NCBI GenBank assembly: GCA_035772735.1
Contig: JASDFA010000016.1
Span: 148,750,501 to 148,814,500 of the forward strand
DNA from: Datura wrightii
Lineage: Eukaryota > Streptophyta > Magnoliopsida > Solanales > Solanaceae
Length of the DNA stretch: 64,000 bases
Direction of reading: 5' to 3'
In this document: positions 23,265 through 33,646 of the stretch, in pieces
How positions within the stretch are numbered: the stretch's first letter is position 1
Layout of the letters: the number at the start of each line of letters is the position of its first letter
Position numbers and translations under genes: made by a program
The notes under the pieces: model-generated
The model's input: the letters and a program-made list of their open reading frames with translations, nothing else
The model's database searches: none
What the model was told of the DNA's origin: nothing

Positions 23265-23946
23265 CTGTCAAAACAAACAGACGAGTTCAATGTTAAGCCA
23301 ATTAAAATTAGCTTCGACTGAGGTTGTGTTAAGCTAGGCTACCCCACACTTAGTCCTTAGCCAAATTACAACATTAAGGCAAGATTGTACTTATTTACAC
23401 AAACAAACGACAAAACATAACAAATATGCTTAGTGCCTTGGGAGAGTTCGACGATATATATTCCCTGTACTACTCAGACTTCGTACAGCTAACCACAATC
23501 CTTACCTATCGATAATATATTATCCCATAGCACTTAGCAAGGAAAAGCAAAAGAAAATTTTTTAACTACATGATCCTATACAATTCGCCCATTTCTTGCA
23601 ATTTCCAATATTTTCTTAACCCGAGAATCCGTCGTTTTTTAGCATAATCACAGTTAGCACAATCGACTCATCTCCCCCAATATGTACAATCCAGCATGAA
23701 TTTCACTAGTTCATATAAATTTTTCCATTACAAACTCAAAGGCAAGCCCTAGCTATGATTTTATCAAAAATTCGATTAAGCTATGTAATTATCGAGTTCA
23801 AGCAATCACACCGTTACTCCGAACATCAATCAACAATAATTCAATTGAATTTAAGCTTAATTTCTACTTAGGGCAAGTGTTGCTCATCTCACATGTTCAA
23901 AATTGAAAAATTTCAACAAGAATTGAGATAGAGTTGAAGAACATAC
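23265..23946 (-). other. Predicted 5'-leader intron of C's env-position gene
   Basis: On minus, AATTCAAG|GTATGTTC at 23946 is a near-consensus donor. TTTGTTTTGACAG|GAACAATGG ends the intron at 23265, with a T-rich tract before the AG. Length is 682 nt. F has the same pair of sites 704 nt apart (30452 to 29749). No coding sequence is seen within. Confidence 0.6.
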
Positions 23947-24147
23947 CTTGAATTCGAAGAAGTGATGAAAATTTGATGAAATTACGAGCCTAAGTCCGTG
24001 TCATGTTGAGGGGGAAGGGGTTTTTGGGAGGTTGGTCGCGGAGAGTATGAGAAATAAGGAAAATAGAGGGGGAATCGGGGTTAAAAAGTGGGAAATTCGT
24101 GCGAGTCACCGGTGACCCGGTGTGACCCGTCACGATATACACCTCAA

Positions 24148-24284
24148 CGTGTCACGGAGGGTAACGCGGAGCATGTCCTCCGTGACACGGAGCTATCGCG
24201 TGGGTGTTCTGGAATTTTAAAAATTCCAGATTTACACCTTAATGTGTCACGGAGGGTAACGCGAAGGCCCTCCTCCGTGATACG
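24148..24284 (-). promoter_or_regulatory. Dyad module pair upstream of C's env-position ORF
   Basis: The first copy has perfect 13-bp arms CGTGTCACGGAGG (24148-24160) and CCTCCGTGACACG (24177-24189). The second (24243-24255 / 24272-24284) has one damaged base pair. The spacer contains AACGCGGAG. The same module lies just upstream of the TATA box in the LTRs of C, D, E and F, in the same orientation relative to transcription. A promoter role for the downstream ORF is inferred. Confidence 0.6.
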
Positions 24285-24592
24285 GAGCCATCGCCCTAGC
24301 TCACTGTTTTGCCACTTTTTATTGATTTTCATACCTCGGATTTTCCTTTGCGATCCCTTGCGCATTTATCCTCTGTCCAACCTGAAATTCATCTTACGAC
24401 AAGAAATTGGTTAGAATTATAGGATTCACTCAAAATAAAAAATAAGAATAAAAATAAAAACTAACAATTTTGTTGTTAATCAAAAGAAAGAAAAAGAAAA
24501 AGAAATCTATTTACATTTTACAAAGGAAAAAATTTCATGGGTTGCCTCCCGTGCAGCGCCTGGTTTACCGTTGCGGCTCGACGTCATTCAGC
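24285..24592 (-). other. Spacer between integrase stop and dyad module, element C
   Basis: An AT-rich stretch with A/G-rich runs (24430-24520) and the conserved GGTTGCCTCCCGTGCAGCG patch at about 24541-24559, also present in F at 31060-31078 and (as GGTTGCCTCTCAAGAAGCG) in element I near 58021. No gene is seen. Confidence 0.5.
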
Positions 24593-25139
24593 TCAATCAT
24601 CTTCTAGGGTGATGAACATTTTCTCTCGACCACCGTCCTCACCCCAGTAGTGCTTACATCTCTGCCCATTGACTAAGAACGTGGCACTCTGATCTTCTTG
24701 CCACAACTCTACTGCCCCGTGTGGGGTCATTCTCACCACTTCAAATGGCCCCGACCATTTGGACCTCAGCTTTCCTGGAAACAACTTCAACCTTGAATTG
24801 AAGAGCAATACTTTTTGCCCTGGCTCGAAGATACGATGCACCACATGCTTGTCATGCCACCTTTTCATTTTCTCCTTGTAGTACTTGGCACTCTCATAAG
24901 CATGCCAGCGGAATTCTTCAAGTTCACTGAGTTGCATTAGTCTCTTCTTGCCCGCTAGCTCTAAGTCCATATTCAATTTCCTCACGGCCCAGAAGGCTCG
25001 GTGCTCTAGCTCCACTGGAAGATGACAAGCTTTACCATAGACCAATCAGTATGGTGAGGTTCCAATCGGTGTCTTATAAGCAGTTCTGTATGCCCACAAC
25101 GCATCATCAAGTTTGCTTGACCAATCATTCCGTTGTGTG
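24593..25139 (-). pseudogene. Element C integrase, C-terminal part
   Basis: An open frame of 150 codons (25045-24593) carries VYGKACHLPVELEHRAFWA, the conserved end of the Athila integrase core, then the GPY-type module SKWSGPFEVVRMTPHGAVEL and the tail HYWGEDGGREK before the stop. The remaining bases to 25139 read YRTAYKTPIG in the same protein. The gene is split from its middle part (35119-35644) by element F. Confidence 0.82.
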
Positions 25140-25144
25140 TTTAC

Positions 25145-26611
25145 TGTTCGCTCTCTGCTGCTCGGTATATATTATACACCGACACGCAAGTGTACGTGGT
25201 CAAACAAGTAATAAAGTGGCTAAGTAGCCAAGTATCGATCCAAGGAGGCTGCTCTAGATATGCAAAACTGCCTAGTTTACTATATCTCTATTCTATTTCT
25301 AACTATGTTAACAACAATCCAATCAAGATTTGAGTAAGTTTTGTTTCTAAACTAATTATCTACTAAAATTAATAACTACTATTTACGTTGAGTTTAGACA
25401 ATGGATATGCACATGCAAAGGTTAAGAACGAGTAATGAACTTGATAATCATGATAATTTGGTCATCTTCTTCTTCATATTGCTAGCCAAGAACGTTTGCC
25501 TAGAAATTAAAACTTCCGTATTCAATTTCACTTTAGCTTCATAAACCATTCGTCTACATTTCTGTGATCAAATGCAATTTATGACCTAACACTACAATTC
25601 CGGTTCCTAAATTGACTAATACGGCTTTCAAGTATATTTCTATCAGGAAAGCACATCAAAACCCAATTTTCCCAAATCAAGTTAAGAACAATACCCTATT
25701 AATTCACAACTTTCCAATTTCATGCTCTCTCGAGTGAAATTGGACTTTTTAGATATACATTAATGGTGGCCAATCAAGAATGTAATAAGCACAAGAATTA
25801 ATAGAACAACATGCAAGAAGAAGAAGAAACCATATCAATTATTACCAGCATTCATTTCACAAGTTCAAAACCTCAGCAAGAGAGGAATTAGCCACTCATT
25901 CTTGGATTAATCATCCTAGAATGAGTGTGAATCATGCATACAATTGAAGGAAAGAAGAAGGGAAGAGAAGAAAACTCTTATCTTTTCTATTCTTCAACTG
26001 CCACAAAACCACGTTCCTGCTCCCACTTCTGAACTCAGGCTAAAAAACTAAAACTAAAAAAAACTCTCCTTTAAAAATAACCTAAGTGTGCTATTTATAC
26101 TAGTGGGAAATTTTTCCCGGAATAACAAGCAACGTGTCACGGAGGCCAACGCGGAGCACTGCCTCCGTGACACGGCGTGGACACGGACCCTCTCTGGAAA
26201 TTGCATGGTCCGGATAATTAGCCTCAACGTGGCACGGAGGCCATCGCGGAGGCCTGTCTCCGTGCCACGGAGCTGACGCGCAGGCACACTGGAAATTGCC
26301 ACTTTTATTTCTGCCCAGGCAGTGTGCTACCGCGATGGCAGCGTGGCACGGCACCATCGCGGAGCCACTGCAAAATATGCCATCCGAGGTCTTTTCCACG
26401 CTCGCATCCAAGTCCAACTCCGACATAGTTCCAACACGCATTTTAGCTCTTAAAAATCACATTATCCTGCAAAACAAATGCTAATCATGTTGGTTAGTAT
26501 AAATTCGCATTTTATTACCAAATACATGATATTATATACAAATTGCACAACAAACAAGGTAAAAATGATACGTTTGAGTATCACTTGGGCATATAAATCT
26601 GCCCAAGATCA
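25145..26611 (-). repeat. 3' LTR of element F
   Basis: On plus it runs TGTTCGCTCTC... to GCCCAAGATCA. It contains two dyad modules: perfect 14-bp arms CGTGTCACGGAGGC (26133-26146) / GCCTCCGTGACACG (26161-26174), and perfect 12-bp arms CGTGGCACGGAG (26228-26239) / CTCCGTGCCACG (26258-26269). TATAAATAG (minus) is at about 26091-26099. Confidence 0.93.
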
Positions 26612-28522
26612 CTTACCCCACACTTAAATCCTTGTTCGTCCTCGAACAACACATACACAAATCATGCACATCACATCTCAACCTTTGTCACTATGGTGCA
26701 ACCATTTACGTTACGGTCATACCGATTATTCGATTTTTGCAAATCATCAAGAAAACATGCTTGGTCGTACAAGACAATGACCTTAATACATCGAGGCTTC
26801 CTAGACTTTTAAGAATTGATTCTTGATATCGGCAAACTCATGCAAATCAACTAATCAAGAAATCCGACACGAAAATCAATCTTTCATCAAGCATGTACCC
26901 TCACAACTCGAGAGAAACTTCCCCTTTTATGCTCGTGCAGCACACAAACATGCACGTAGGGGCATATAGAAATTAATTTCACTCTCTCTCCCAAAAGAAT
27001 TCACATGCATCATGTCATGACCCATAGGCTTGCCCTTAGTGTATTACTCCACTAATCTAAAGAAATGCAGTGTAGGATCAAATAGGACTTTTAATGGGTT
27101 GTAACTGGGCTATGGATCTAGTATATATATATTGGATTAGCCAATAATAGTTGCTAGCATCCTTAAGCGCCTTTTCAACTCATTCCCATCGACTCATGGT
27201 CATTGTTCCTCTCTTTTCTCTTTTTCTCCCATTCATGCTGGTTTACTTTCATACAGCCCATTTCATCAGGCACACTTGACCCCAAACGGAAGGTTTTCAT
27301 GTACCCTCAATTTCATTTAATTACAACTAGTGCCTCTTCAACACCATCTTTTCTTTCCTCACTTTGCTTTTCTTTTCTTTTCACTCTTTTCACTCTTTAA
27401 CACTTTGGGAAATAATTTTTTTTTGTTCTTTGTAAGCGCTTAAGAGCTTCTTATAGACTTTAAGGCTAATGCAAAGAAGGAATAAAGCTTAGTTCATACA
27501 ATTCTGGACAAAAGAAAGAAATCGGCTAAAGGCTCAACGGGCTGACTAGGGTGTACAACATATAAAAAGGTAGAACTTGACAAGAAAAAAATGGAAACTA
27601 ACGGTTAAAACAAAGAAATGCCTACATCCTTTCCGACACTACACCTCCTTCATTTCGCTTTGTATACACGCCAGGCAAGTTCTAGACAATTCACAATGAC
27701 ATGGAATAGCAAAACCTCACTCACACTTCATGCACATGCTCGAATCAAGATGCATTCACAGACTCTTTAATTAGTCAAGTACATGAATTCAAGATTAAGC
27801 CTCAATCATAATGAACCAAATTCTATAGCCTAGGTAACTCAACATAGTTACACAATTACATGCTTTCAAACGAATCACTTTCGCATTTCGAACATCAATT
27901 ACACACGCAACAAAATTTTAGCAACCATAAGCAACTATAGTTTATTAATGCAATCCACCAAAGAAACTAAAACCAAATCATCTACTCCTATCGACTACAT
28001 TTCCCTTAAGACGGTCGTCATCCATCCATCATAGGGAATGTTCACTAACTATGACATCGGTTCAATGGGACTGTTCTCGGTAAAAGAACCGAAAACAAAC
28101 TCCGAGAAACCCAAAAATAAAACTTCAAAATTTTTGCAACACATCGATCATTTCGATGAAAAAAATATTTACAACATATGTTGATAAGTGCAACATCCTT
28201 TCGCAAAAATTTTGAAAAATATCGATCATATCGATAGAGAAAAAAAATATTTACAAAATTTACAAAATATTTACAAAGGCAACCATAACTTTTTAAAGAC
28301 ACACATCATTAGCCACAAACAAATATATACACATCATTCACAAATCAGTTCACAACAACAGGGAAAGCACAGACATACACAAACGTCAAGGAAGAATATA
28401 CAGCAGATTTAGAGCCTATGACCCAGCACCTAACTACTCCCCACCCCACACTTAAATCGAACACTGTCCTCAGTGTTCACAAAAATACAAAGCACAAAAT
28501 TTTGGATGGTGAAACTCCCTGC
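26612..28522 (-). other. 3' non-coding region and purine tract of element F
   Basis: It starts with the GTGTGGGGTAAG purine tract beside the LTR and parallels 20251-22038 of C, including purine-rich runs near 27345-27400 (minus sense) and a decayed version of C's AAGCGCTTAAGA palindrome near 27433. No supported gene. Confidence 0.65.
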
Positions 28523-29743
28523 TCAGTCGAAATATTCGACTTCCTCATCCGGTGCTGCGGCCTCGTCGCCCATATCTGAATCAGCTCCCTCGCCGTCATC
28601 GGACTCCACATCAGAGCCCTCACGACGTGTCTCCTCATCAGTAGGGACGTCGTCGTCAGTCGGCTCCACAAAGGCTGGCCCCACCTTGCATAAAGCTCTG
28701 GCGTTCTCGCCAAAAGGGTAGTCCAGCTCCAGCTGCCATAATTCATCCTCGGTGGTTGGTCTCCCACCTATCCGTAGCTGCAGCATCTGCATACCGAACA
28801 TACGGGCCATATACTGGTCGTCACGAGCATGTCGCTCGCCCAGAGTCAGCACAGGTCCGTGTGTAGTGTCGGGGGCCTTGGTCTTTGTCACATCAAGGGC
28901 CCGCCGCTCCAACTGCGGAATGTAATCCAAGGCTTCTTCCTCAACGTCGAGGCCTCGGAGGAAGGTGGTGATGAGTCCGCCAAACCCGTATCTGTGGCCC
29001 TGGTGTAGTCTGGCTCTCTTCATGGCGGATATTATAACCGCCCCCACATTAATCTCAAGCCCTTTCATAAGGGCATACACCAGGCAGACACGGTCCCAGG
29101 TCACGTCTGTCATATGTACTCCCGGGATCAAACACGAACATACAATTTTTAGCCAGATTCTGGCCTCCCTGTTCATCTGCGAATAAGGCAGAGTCTGGTG
29201 GTAACCCCTCTCTTTGTGTCTACTCCATCGGGCTGTGGATCGAGCCCCACACAATGTACGTCTGATGTCGGCGTACGGTGGGGTGATGTTGAGCTGGCGG
29301 AGAACGTGGGCGTCTGTGTCCCGTGCTCCAACGATGGCATTCAGCTGCTGGGGTTCCAGAGTGACAATCTGCCCTCTGATTTTAATAGTGTGGCTTCTGA
29401 TGGCCGGGTTCCAGTTGGCATAAAATTCCCGGACCAAGTGAAGGTTGCACTCCGTGGGCTCCTGAAAAATAAAGCTGAGCCCAGCTGCTTCAATCCTCTG
29501 TACGATGCGAGGGAACTCATGTGCAAGTGGTTCCCTTGCAATATGTTCCTCCGGGAAGTACTTGTTCTCCTTATGCTTTGCGTACCACTTCTTCCCTTCA
29601 TCGGTAACCCATCGTGTTCCGTATCGGCGGTGTTGACCGCGTGGAACAGCAGGTGCAGCTGGGACAGCAGTGCCCAGTCTCATTCTCTTTCTGCCGGTGC
29701 CTGAGGTTGAAGCACCCTTGCCTTTATCTTGTCGGCTGGCCAT
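28523..29743 (-). CDS. Intact 406-aa ORF in the Athila env position (plant transposon-type protein)
   Basis: It lies between the pol remnant and the 3' LTR, where Athila elements carry a third gene often called env-like. The start ATG at 29743 sits in ACAATGGC context; a TTG four codons earlier is in frame but not a plant start. The N-terminus is basic (ASRQDKGKGASTSG, then GRKRMR), a possible nuclear signal. The middle (about 60-280) includes LHLVREFYANWNPAI and a conserved GARD patch, resembling the family named 'putative plant transposon protein'. The last 45 residues are very acidic and end VEYFD. I see no signal peptide and no convincing membrane segment, so an envelope role is not supported. 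The function is unknown. Confidence 0.75.
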   Translation of the reverse strand: MASRQDKGKGASTSGTGRKRMRLGTAVPAAPAVPRGQHRRYGTRWVTDEGKKWYAKHKENKYFPEEHIAREPLAHEFPRIVQRIEAAGLSFIFQEPTECNLHLVREFYANWNPAIRSHTIKIRGQIVTLEPQQLNAIVGARDTDAHVLRQLNITPPYADIRRTLCGARSTARWSRHKERGYHQTLPYSQMNREARIWLKIVCSCLIPGVHMTDVTWDRVCLVYALMKGLEINVGAVIISAMKRARLHQGHRYGFGGLITTFLRGLDVEEEALDYIPQLERRALDVTKTKAPDTTHGPVLTLGERHARDDQYMARMFGMQMLQLRIGGRPTTEDELWQLELDYPFGENARALCKVGPAFVEPTDDDVPTDEETRREGSDVESDDGEGADSDMGDEAAAPDEEVEYFD

Positions 29744-29748
29744 TGTAC

Positions 29749-30452
29749 CTGTCAATTGACACAGACAAGCACAACGTTAAGCTAAAAACTTGTTAGTTTT
29801 GGCTAAGGTCGGATTAAACAAAATTTACCCCACACTTAGTCTTTAACAATATTTACAACATGTTAGCAAGGATAGATCTATTTACACCCCAAACACAATC
29901 ACTATAAACATATTGCTTAGTGCATTCACAAAAATTCGACAGCATAACGGCTAGCGAACTACTCAGACTTCATACAGCTAACCCAATCCTACCATCGACA
30001 GTTATTCACCCATGGCACTTAGCAACAATAACAACAACCAAATAGAAACAACAATACAAACATTTTATATACACTAATCTAAGCAATTTAACCAATTCAC
30101 ATATTACGCAATGTCCCACTAAAAATCGAGAATTAGTCGTCTTTCACCAATTATACAATATTTACCACGACTTATCTCAAATAATAAACACACCCCGGCA
30201 TCAATTTCGTCAAACTATCAAGTTACCCAAGTTAAAATTCAACAACCCCAAGCCCTAGAACTCAATTCGACAATCAACAATGAATTATTCAATCAATCGA
30301 TAAGTTCACCCGTCACTACAACAATCCGAACACAATCAATCGCAAAATAATTCACGTCATGTTTAATTTCTACCTAGGGTGATATATCTCACCTCATATG
30401 CTCAAAATTGACAAAAATCGCCAAAAATTTGAGATAGACGATGAAAACATAC
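29749..30452 (-). other. Predicted 5'-leader intron of F's env-position gene
   Basis: The donor ATTCCAAG|GTATGTTT is at 30452 and the acceptor GTCAATTGACAG|GTACAATGG ends at 29749, 5 nt before the ATG triplet. A CTTAAC branch-like sequence lies about 30 nt before the acceptor. Length is 704 nt. C conserves both sites, although the sequence between has drifted more than the ORF. Confidence 0.6.
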
Positions 30453-30587
30453 CTTGGAATTGAAGAATCGATAAAGACTTGACGTTTTCCTTGCCTCTTA
30501 ACGTGGCACGGAGCTTGGGGGTAGGGGAATGGGTGTTTGGTCGCGGAGGGAAGAGGGAATGGGGAAAATAGGGGCGAAATCGGGGGA

Positions 30588-30789
30588 TTTTATTAAGAAA
30601 ACACGCGGGTCACCCGGAAACCCGGTGTGACCCGGCACTGGGATAAGGGCAACGTGTCACGGAGGGTAACGCGGAGGCCCTCCTCCGTGACACGGAGCCA
30701 ACGCGTTGGCTTACTGGAATTTTTAAAAAATCCAGATTTGCCTTCAACGTGTCACGGAGGCCAACGCAGAGCATTGCCTCCGTGACACG
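30588..30789 (-). promoter_or_regulatory. Putative internal promoter of F's env-position gene (two dyad modules)
   Basis: Perfect arms CGTGTCACGGAGG (30653-30665) / CCTCCGTGACACG (30682-30694) and CGTGTCACGGAGGC (30748-30761) / GCCTCCGTGACACG (30776-30789). Downstream on minus are a third dyad built on GGGTCAC/GTGTGACCC (about 30607-30634) and a TTAATAAAAT TATA-like box near 30588-30597, about 140 nt before the intron donor. The TATA-like box is not well kept in C, so the promoter call is inferred from the shared module. Confidence 0.5.
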
Positions 30790-31110
30790 GCGCCAACGCG
30801 CCAGTGCTCTGTTTCACTATCAAATTTTATTTTTCATACCTCGCCTCGTTTTCTCAATTCCACGTATTTTTCCTCCGGTATACCTGAAAATCACCTCACT
30901 AAACAAAAATTGGTTAAATGACTAGATTCCCTACTAAAAGAATAAAAATTACTAATTAAAATGCACATTTAAACCTAGTCAAGAAAAAGAAGAGAAAATA
31001 AAATAAAAGAAAAACTTTACACTAAGGAAAAAGAAAGAAAAAAAATATTTTTCACGGGTTGCCTCCCGTGCAGCGTCTGGTTTAACGTCGCGGCTCGACA
31101 GCCTTTACGC
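30790..31110 (-). other. Spacer between gag-pro-integrase tail and promoter module, element F
   Basis: AT-rich with A/G-rich runs; it includes the conserved GGTTGCCTCCCGTGCAGCG patch at 31060-31078. No gene is visible. Confidence 0.5.
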
Positions 31111-33482
31111 TCAATTTTCTACTAGGGAGATGGACGATTTGACCCGATCATGGTCATCTCCCCAGTAGTTCTCAACCTTGTCTGGTGGCCTACCTAGTAA
31201 CTCTCGGGAATCACTCAATCCATTTGCATTCCCATGATCAATCACGTTGATCACCGAGAGTTCCTTATAGACAGTCGGAAGCTTAGGTGCCTTGTACACG
31301 TCGAACACCTCAACCTTGTCATGTGCTCGCATCGTGAGTTGACCCGCAGCTACATCGATCAATGCCTTTCCGGTTGCCAAAAATGGTCGTCCCAAAATAA
31401 ATGGGACTTCTGCATCTGGCTCAAAATCCAGAACAATGAAATCTACCGGAAAAATGAGGGAGCCTACCTGCACTAGCATATCCTCCACAATGCCATCCGG
31501 CTTAGCTAAAGACCTGTCTGCTAGCTGCAAGATCACTGTTGTAGGTCTAGGACTCCCTAGCCCTAACCTTCTGAATACCGAAGATGGCATCAGATTTATA
31601 CTTGCCCCCAAGTCGCATAACCCACGAGCTCGGATACTTTGCCCAATCGTCAGCTGGATAGTAAAACTTCCAGGATCCTTCAGTTTAGTGGGCAACCTGT
31701 TCTGAATACGGGATATGCATTCCTCCGTTAAAGCCACCGTGGCATACTCGGTCAAGCGACTTTTGTTGGCCACGATGTCTTTGATATACTTTGCATACTT
31801 TGGCACACCCTGCAAGACATCAACAAGAGGTAAGTTAACATGTACCTGTTTAAGTACCTCCATGAATTTCTGGAAACACGCCTCCTTCTTGTGTTTCTTA
31901 AGTCGTTGAGGGAACGGGGGTGGAGGCCTTGTTGGTTCAGCTTCTTTGGTCTTCCCCGTATCTGAGGTTTGTTCTCCCTCAACATCTGCTGCTCCTGACT
32001 TCTGAGGCGGTCTTTCCGGTTCCACCTCCTTTAATTGTAAACCGCTCCTCGTGGTCACTGCATTTACCTGCTTAGGATTGGGATCCGTGTCGCTAGGTAG
32101 TCCTCCCCTTGGTCTAGTATTTTGGGCACTGGCAAATTGCCCAAACTGATATTCAAGAGCCTTGGTTGCCAATTGATTGTTCTTTACTTCGGCCGCCAGT
32201 TTGACATAGTCAGCCTGCAATTGTGCCTGGTTGGCAATCATGGTCTTGAACATTTCCTCAATAGTCGGTGATGGTGGTGGAGGAGGGGCATTGTGATTTC
32301 TAAACTGATTCTGATAGCCTTGTTGCCCTCCTTGGTTTCTGTGCATCCCCTGCCCTGAACCCTGGCCTTGTTGATTGTTGCTACCCCACGAAAAATTTGG
32401 ATGATTCCTCCAATTCGAGTTGTAGCCACCACCAAACTGTTGTTGATTCCTCTGTGCATTGCCCACAAAGTTGACAGAATCAGGATTTGCACCACAGCAT
32501 TCAGCTGAATGCTCACTACTACCACACACTTCACACCACATATGTTGGACTGCATTAACTGAGGCTGACGGCTGGTTCAAATTCATATTGCTGAAGTGAG
32601 TGTTTAACTGATTTTGCAAAGTAGCTATCTGTGCAGCGATAGCTGTGAATCCATCCACTTCAAGCACTCCCGCTGCTTTCCTTGCTCCACCTCTTGAAGA
32701 ATCTGCATTCCATTCCGGATTGCCTTGTGAAATTCGGTTGAGCAAAGTGTACAGCTCCTCATAAGTCTTCTCCAGCGCTTGCCCTCCAGCTGCTGAGTCT
32801 AACAAAATTTTAGTGTGGGGTTCCAAACCCTCAATAAAAGTGTGGACCAACACCTCATTTGACTGATGATGATGAGGACAGTCCCGCAACATGGACTTGA
32901 ATCTTTCCCAGGCTTGATAAAGATTTTCTCCTTCCCTCTGTTTAATACTTAGAATCTGACTTCTAAGTTTAGCTGTTTTACCTGAAGGGAAAAATCTGAT
33001 CAAGAACTTCTTTGCAAGATCATCCCACGTTGATATAGAGTTGGGTGGTTCAGCTTTTAACCACCTCTTGGCTTCACCAAGTAAGGAAAATGGAAATAAG
33101 GTGAGCCGAACATAATCAGGTGACACTCCAGTGGGGATGTAAGTGTCACTTATCTCCAAGAAGTTCTGGAGATGTTGTTGCGGATCTTCGTGAGGGAGAC
33201 CGGTAAACTGCCCGCTAGTGTGCAAAAGTTGCACCATATTTTGCTTTAACTCAAATCCCCCCCAGGCTCTGGTTTGCGGATGTTGGAATGTACATTATTA
33301 GCGTGTGGGATTGCCACCTCGCGAACCGGCCAGGCTACTACTTCCTCGGGCACTAACACTGCCCGCACAACTGGTGGATTGGGTTGCTCCATCATAGACT
33401 GTTTGAGCAACTGCAACTTCTTACGAAGAGCTTCTCTACGTTGACTATGCAATTCACGTTCTGGCTCTAAGTAAGATTCCAC
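31111..33482 (-). pseudogene. Element F gag-protease, fused in frame to integrase tail; one frameshift
   Basis: Two adjoining frames: 33482-33246 (gag N-terminus) and 33237-31111 (708 codons), joined by one frameshift in a run of seven C (plus strand) near 33257. In the long frame: gag core about 25-175 (PDYVRLTLFPFSLLGEAKRW at 40-59), zinc knuckle 235-248 (CEVCGSSEHSAECC), proline-rich linker, then protease with active site CDLGAS at 541-546 and ILGRPFLAT at 614-622. From about 687 it reads VENYWGDDHDR, the integrase C-terminal tail, then stops. RT, RNase H and most of integrase are missing without loss of frame. Gag packages the RNA and protease matures the particle. The first ATG in good context is at 33392; similarity with C begins upstream of it. 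Confidence 0.85.
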
Positions 33483-33622
33483 CAGCTCCTTGTCCCTTGC
33501 CAGTGTTCACAGAAATAAAAATCTGCAAAATACAGGCTAAGACCAAGTTGTTAACACTTAAGAAGATAAAAATACAAATACAGTAAATTTACACTAAACA
33601 AAATTTTACAAATCGCCTAGCC

Positions 33623-33640
33623 TCCCCGGCAACGGCGCCA
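33623..33640 (-). promoter_or_regulatory. Primer-binding site of element F (tRNA-Asp)
   Basis: On plus TCCCCGGCAACGGCGCCA, identical to the 18-nt 3' end of plant tRNA-Asp as I know it, 6 nt from the LTR. Its reverse complement is the minus-strand primer site, typical of Athila. Confidence 0.9.
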
Positions 33641-33646
33641 AAAACT

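Noticed and set aside
28965..29704. Plus-strand open frames of up to 168 codons
   Set aside because: They are antisense shadows of the intact minus-strand env-position ORF, whose codon-level conservation with C fixes the coding strand.
28523..29743. Calling the ORF a retroviral envelope gene
   Set aside because: Position fits, but no signal peptide, fusion peptide or membrane anchor is visible; labelled by position only.
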